Assembly: GCA_016194625.1 (NCBI GenBank)
Contig: JACQBB010000187.1
Span: forward strand, 1 to 8,320
DNA length: 8,320 nt
Source: Elusimicrobiota bacterium
Lineage (GTDB): Bacteria > Elusimicrobiota > Elusimicrobia > UBA1565 > UBA9628
Direction: 5' to 3'
A model generated the notes under the pieces. That model was given only the letters and a program-made list of their open reading frames with translations. It was not told where the DNA came from and made no database searches. The stretch's first letter is position 1, and each line of letters starts with the position of its first letter. Position numbers and translations under genes: made by a program. This document shows positions 5,633-8,320 of the stretch, one piece after another.

Positions 5633-7353
5633 CACTTCTTCTCGATCGGGTAGTAGTAGATGCCCAGGTTGACCGGGTTGTCGACGAAGCCCTTCACCCA
5701 CTCGCGCATCGCGTACACGCCGGCCGGGTGCACGGTGAACAGCGCCGGGCAGTCCTCGGAGCCGCGCGCCAGGACCTTCTTGTACAGCGCGGCGCGCTTG
5801 GCCGGCGACGGCTCGGCGACCGCGGCCTCGATCATCCGGTCCAGCTCGGGGTCGGCGAAGCCCTGCGCCGACGGGTAGCGTCCCTGGCTGTGGTAGAACG
5901 CGTAGATGAAGTTGTGCGCGTCGGGATAGTCGGCGATCCAGCCGCGCGCGAACAGCGGCATCAGTCGGCGCTGGCCCTTGTCGACGAAGTTCGCCCAGTC
6001 CACGCCGCGCAGGTCGATCCGGAACTTCGGGTTCAGCCGCTCGACGCCTTTCTTGAGGATCTGCGCGGCCGCCTCGCGCACCTCGCCGCCGGTGTTGTAG
6101 GTCAGCGTGAACTTGAAGCCCTTGTCCCAGACCTTGCCGCCCCACGCCTTGCGCAGGCGCGCCTCCGCCTGCTTGAGGTCGTAGGAGTAGCGGGGCTGCT
6201 TGGCGTCGTACCCGGGCACCCACGGCGGGATCGGCCCGACCGCGCGCGCGGCGGTGCCCTTGAAGGTGTCGCGCAGGATCGCGTCGTAGTCGAACGCGTA
6301 GGCGAAGCCCTTGCGCACGTCCGGGTCGGCGAAGAAGTCCGGCGGGATGCCGTCGCCGTCGAGCCTGCCGGAGCCGATGTCGGGGTTCGCGACGGGATTG
6401 ATCTTCACGGTGAAGAAGAGGGCCGGGTCGGTCTGCAGGCGCGGCAGCTTGTCGGCCAGGCGCACGCCGGGGATGCCGGCGACCTGCGACGCGTACGGGC
6501 GCGGGGTCTCGATGAGGTCGGCGTCGCCGGCCTGGAGCATCAGCTTGCGCGTGTTGAGCTCCGGCACGGTCTTGACCAGCACGCGCTTGAGCTTGGCCGC
6601 CCCCCGCCAGTAGCCGTCGTGGCGCTCGAGAAGGGTGTAGCGCGCGACGCGGTCCCAGCGCGCCAGCTTGAACGGCCCCGCGCCGTCCATGTGGTCGAAC
6701 AGGTAGGACTTGTCCTTCGGCGGGTCGTTGTAGCGCTTCCACGACTCGGCGCTCCCGTCCCAGTCGCCGTGCGCGGCGCACCAGGCCTTCGGCAGCACGT
6801 ACGACCAGCGCGCCATCACCGACAGGAACGGGCCGAACGGGCGCGGCAGCTCGACGACCACCTCGCGCCCCTCCACGCGCACGCGCTCGGCCAGCTTGGC
6901 GAAGTCCAGCGTGACCGCGCCCGACGAGTCCCGCGTGGACGGCGTCCCCGCGACCGGCTCGAGCAGCAGCGCGGCGGGACCGCCCGCCGGGTCCTCGATC
7001 ATGAAGCGCAGCAGGGAGTAGCGCACGTCCTCCGGCGTCACCTCGGACCCGTCGTGGAACTTGACGCCTTTGCGGATCGGGAAGCGGTAGGTCCGGCCGT
7101 CGGCGGAGACGAGGCCGTTCTTGAGCGTCGGGACCTTCTCGGCGATGCGCGGCTCGAACTCGGACAGCGAGGAGCCCTTGAAGCCGATGACGGTCTCGTA
7201 CACGTTCTGGATGATCGACTGGCTGGCGCCGTCGTAGGGCACCGCGGGGTCGAGGCTCGAGACGTCCGAGATCTCGGCGAGCGTGAAGGTGTCCGGGTTC
7301 TTGACCGGCTCGGCGTGCGCGGCGGCGGCGAGGAGCAGGAGGGCGGCGATCAT
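5632..7353 (-). CDS. ABC transporter substrate-binding protein, peptide/nickel family (SBP_bac_5)
   Basis: A 573-residue periplasmic solute receptor of the DppA/OppA type. An N-terminal signal sequence (MIAALLLLAAAAHA, likely cut before EPV) has no lipobox cysteine. The family signature is clear at residues 94-113, RKGVKFHDGSEVTPEDVRYS, preceded by FTLAEISDVSSLDPAVPYDG and by LVSADGRTYRFPI; the C-terminal lobe contains GWIADYPDAHNFIYAFYHSQG and the acidic PELDRMIEAAVAE. Such proteins deliver oligopeptides, or sometimes sugars or metals, to an inner-membrane permease; the substrate cannot be read from sequence. No permease or ATPase gene is adjacent. I chose ATG 7353; an in-frame TTG at 7371 would add MRYHPP and give the signal peptide a positive charge. 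Neither start has a good Shine-Dalgarno sequence. It overlaps nth by one base. Confidence 0.92.
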   Translation of the reverse strand: MIAALLLLAAAAHAEPVKNPDTFTLAEISDVSSLDPAVPYDGASQSIIQNVYETVIGFKGSSLSEFEPRIAEKVPTLKNGLVSADGRTYRFPIRKGVKFHDGSEVTPEDVRYSLLRFMIEDPAGGPAALLLEPVAGTPSTRDSSGAVTLDFAKLAERVRVEGREVVVELPRPFGPFLSVMARWSYVLPKAWCAAHGDWDGSAESWKRYNDPPKDKSYLFDHMDGAGPFKLARWDRVARYTLLERHDGYWRGAAKLKRVLVKTVPELNTRKLMLQAGDADLIETPRPYASQVAGIPGVRLADKLPRLQTDPALFFTVKINPVANPDIGSGRLDGDGIPPDFFADPDVRKGFAYAFDYDAILRDTFKGTAARAVGPIPPWVPGYDAKQPRYSYDLKQAEARLRKAWGGKVWDKGFKFTLTYNTGGEVREAAAQILKKGVERLNPKFRIDLRGVDWANFVDKGQRRLMPLFARGWIADYPDAHNFIYAFYHSQGRYPSAQGFADPELDRMIEAAVAEPSPAKRAALYKKVLARGSEDCPALFTVHPAGVYAMREWVKGFVDNPVNLGIYYYPIEKK

Positions 7354-7388
7354 GGGAGGATGATATCTCAATTTGGTCCAATAGGAGC
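7354..7388. promoter_or_regulatory. AT-rich 35-bp divergent promoter region
   Basis: This gap between two divergent secreted-protein genes is clearly AT-richer than its surroundings. On the minus strand TATCAT (7365-7360) matches the -10 consensus at five of six positions and ends six bases before the ATG at 7353, which would make that transcript leaderless; no good -35 is seen at 16-18 bases. For the + strand gene TCCAAT (7377-7382) is a poor -10 candidate. TTGG-T-CCAA (7373-7381) is a short inverted repeat in the middle and a possible operator. The boundaries are firm, the promoter elements tentative. Confidence 0.45.
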
Positions 7389-8320
7389 ATGCTCTCCCTC
7401 TCCCTCGCCGCGCTGCTCGCCGCTCCCGCCGCCGCCTTCGACGCGCCGAAGACCGCGCAGGCGACCTTGACCGCCAAGGACACCGCGTACTGGCTCAGCT
7501 CCACCGGGACGCTGACCTTCACGGACTTCCCCCAGCCGCTTGAGGCGACGCCGTTCGTGCTGGTGGACCCGGACAAGGCGTTCCAGACGATCGTCGGCAT
7601 CGGCGGCGCGCTCACCGACGCGGCCGCCGACGCCTGGGCGACGCTGCCCCCCGCGAAACGCGACGAGGTGGTCAAGAAGTTCTACGACCCGAAGGACGGC
7701 ATCGGCTACACGCTCGCGCGCACGAACATCCACTCCTGCGACTTCTCCAGCGCCACCTACACCTACGTCGCCGACAAGGACGAGGAGCTGAGGACCTTCT
7801 CCGTCGCGCACGACCGCGAGCACCGCCTCCCGCTGATCAAGAAGGCGATCGCCGCCGCCGGCGGCTCGCTCACTCTGTTCGCCAGCCCGTGGAGCCCGCC
7901 CGCGTGGATGAAGGACTCCGGGGACATGCTGCACGGCGGGCGTCTCAAGCCCGAGTACCGCCAGACCTGGGCCGACTACTTCGTGAAGTTCATCCGGGCC
8001 TATGAGAAGGAAGGCGTGCCGGTGTGGGGCATGACGGTGCAGAACGAGCCGATGGCCAGCCAGACCTGGGAGTCGTCCCTCTACACCGCCGCCGACGAGC
8101 GAGACTTCCTGAAATGGTACCTGGGACCGACGCTCGCGAAAGCGGGTCTCGGCGACAAGAAGGTCATGGTGTGGGACCACAACCGCGACCTGATGTACCA
8201 GCGCGCGCAGACGGTGTTCGACGACCCGGAGGCCGCGAAGTACGCGTGGGGCATCGCCTACCACTGGTACGAGGACTGGGCCGGCGGCCAGCCGCTGCAC
8301 GACAACGTGCGCCGCGTGCA
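7389..8320 (+). CDS. GH30 glucosylceramidase-like glycoside hydrolase, 3' partial
   Basis: The first 310 residues of a secreted family 30 glycoside hydrolase, cut by the window end. A signal peptide (about 1-16, ending APAAA before FDAP) lacks any positive n-region residue. The (beta/alpha)8 barrel shows QTIVGIGGALTDAAADAW (66-83), NIHSCDFSSATYTYV (113-127), LFASPWSPPAWMKDSG (163-178), and the general acid/base Glu220 in MTVQNEP. EAAKYAWGIAYHWYEDW (281-297) closely recalls animal acid beta-glucosidase, pointing to subfamily GH30_1, retaining beta-glucosidases acting on glucosylceramide or similar beta-glucosides. The nucleophile Glu lies beyond the window. ATG 7389 has AGGAG only one base upstream, closer than ideal; no other in-frame start keeps the leader. 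The true substrate (sterol or lipid glucosides, or beta-glucan) is open. Confidence 0.93.
   Translation, partial: MLSLSLAALLAAPAAAFDAPKTAQATLTAKDTAYWLSSTGTLTFTDFPQPLEATPFVLVDPDKAFQTIVGIGGALTDAAADAWATLPPAKRDEVVKKFYDPKDGIGYTLARTNIHSCDFSSATYTYVADKDEELRTFSVAHDREHRLPLIKKAIAAAGGSLTLFASPWSPPAWMKDSGDMLHGGRLKPEYRQTWADYFVKFIRAYEKEGVPVWGMTVQNEPMASQTWESSLYTAADERDFLKWYLGPTLAKAGLGDKKVMVWDHNRDLMYQRAQTVFDDPEAAKYAWGIAYHWYEDWAGGQPLHDNVRRV

Noticed and set aside
5728..7470. A 580-codon plus-strand open frame opposite the binding protein
   Set aside because: Antisense shadow: Val/Arg/Gly-rich, no recognisable domain, while the minus strand carries a full SBP_bac_5 protein.
4991..7675. An 894-codon minus-strand open frame running through nth and the binding-protein region
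   Set aside because: Only the last 213 codons are real (nth). The rest is Arg/Ala/Gly-rich low-complexity translation in another frame of the binding-protein gene, typical of GC-rich DNA.
7368..8300. A 310-codon minus-strand open frame opposite the GH30 gene
   Set aside because: Antisense shadow with no family resemblance; the plus-strand frame has clear GH30 motifs.
1..8320. Defence system, CRISPR array, mobile element or tRNA
   Set aside because: No repeats, transposase, integrase, nuclease cluster or tRNA-like fold was seen; virtually all sequence is accounted for by ten genes.

Overview
The window is gene-dense, GC-rich (roughly 70% by eye) bacterial chromosome. Genes overlap by 1-4 bp or sit a few bases apart, and no tRNA, rRNA, insertion sequence or CRISPR array is visible. 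Long spurious open frames on both strands are a by-product of the base composition. A zinc amidase, secreted hydrolases and type IV minor pilins suggest a Gram-negative-type cell. Combining minor prepilins with a fibre-like protein bearing a 'GVGTxNPQAKLDV' motif resembles what I recall of high-GC Elusimicrobiota and some deltaproteobacterial lineages; this taxonomic guess is tentative.

Layout. (1) Positions 3-3015, + strand: a probable operon of a cell-wall amidase (5' end outside the window), a GAF-PAS sensor protein without an output domain, and a YjbQ-family enzyme. (2) Positions 3022-4946, - strand: four tightly coupled genes for two class III prepilin-like minor pilins (PilV-like and PilW-like), a short PilX/GspK-like protein without Glu5, and a membrane-anchored protein with a phage-fibre-like stalk. 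A near-consensus promoter lies just upstream and implies an almost leaderless transcript. (3) Positions 4991-7353, - strand: a peptide-type ABC-transporter substrate-binding protein overlapping endonuclease III (nth) by 1 bp. (4) From 7389, + strand: a secreted GH30 glucosylceramidase-like enzyme, divergent from the binding protein across a 35-bp gap and cut by the window end.

Functionally the window groups cell-surface biology: peptidoglycan remodelling, pilus assembly, and solute capture with secreted glycoside hydrolysis, alongside two housekeeping-type enzymes (YjbQ and Nth). I see no convincing new defence or mobile system. The least ordinary features are the leaderless-looking starts, the pilin-associated fibre protein, the output-less GAF-PAS protein and a perfect 11-bp inverted repeat inside nth.
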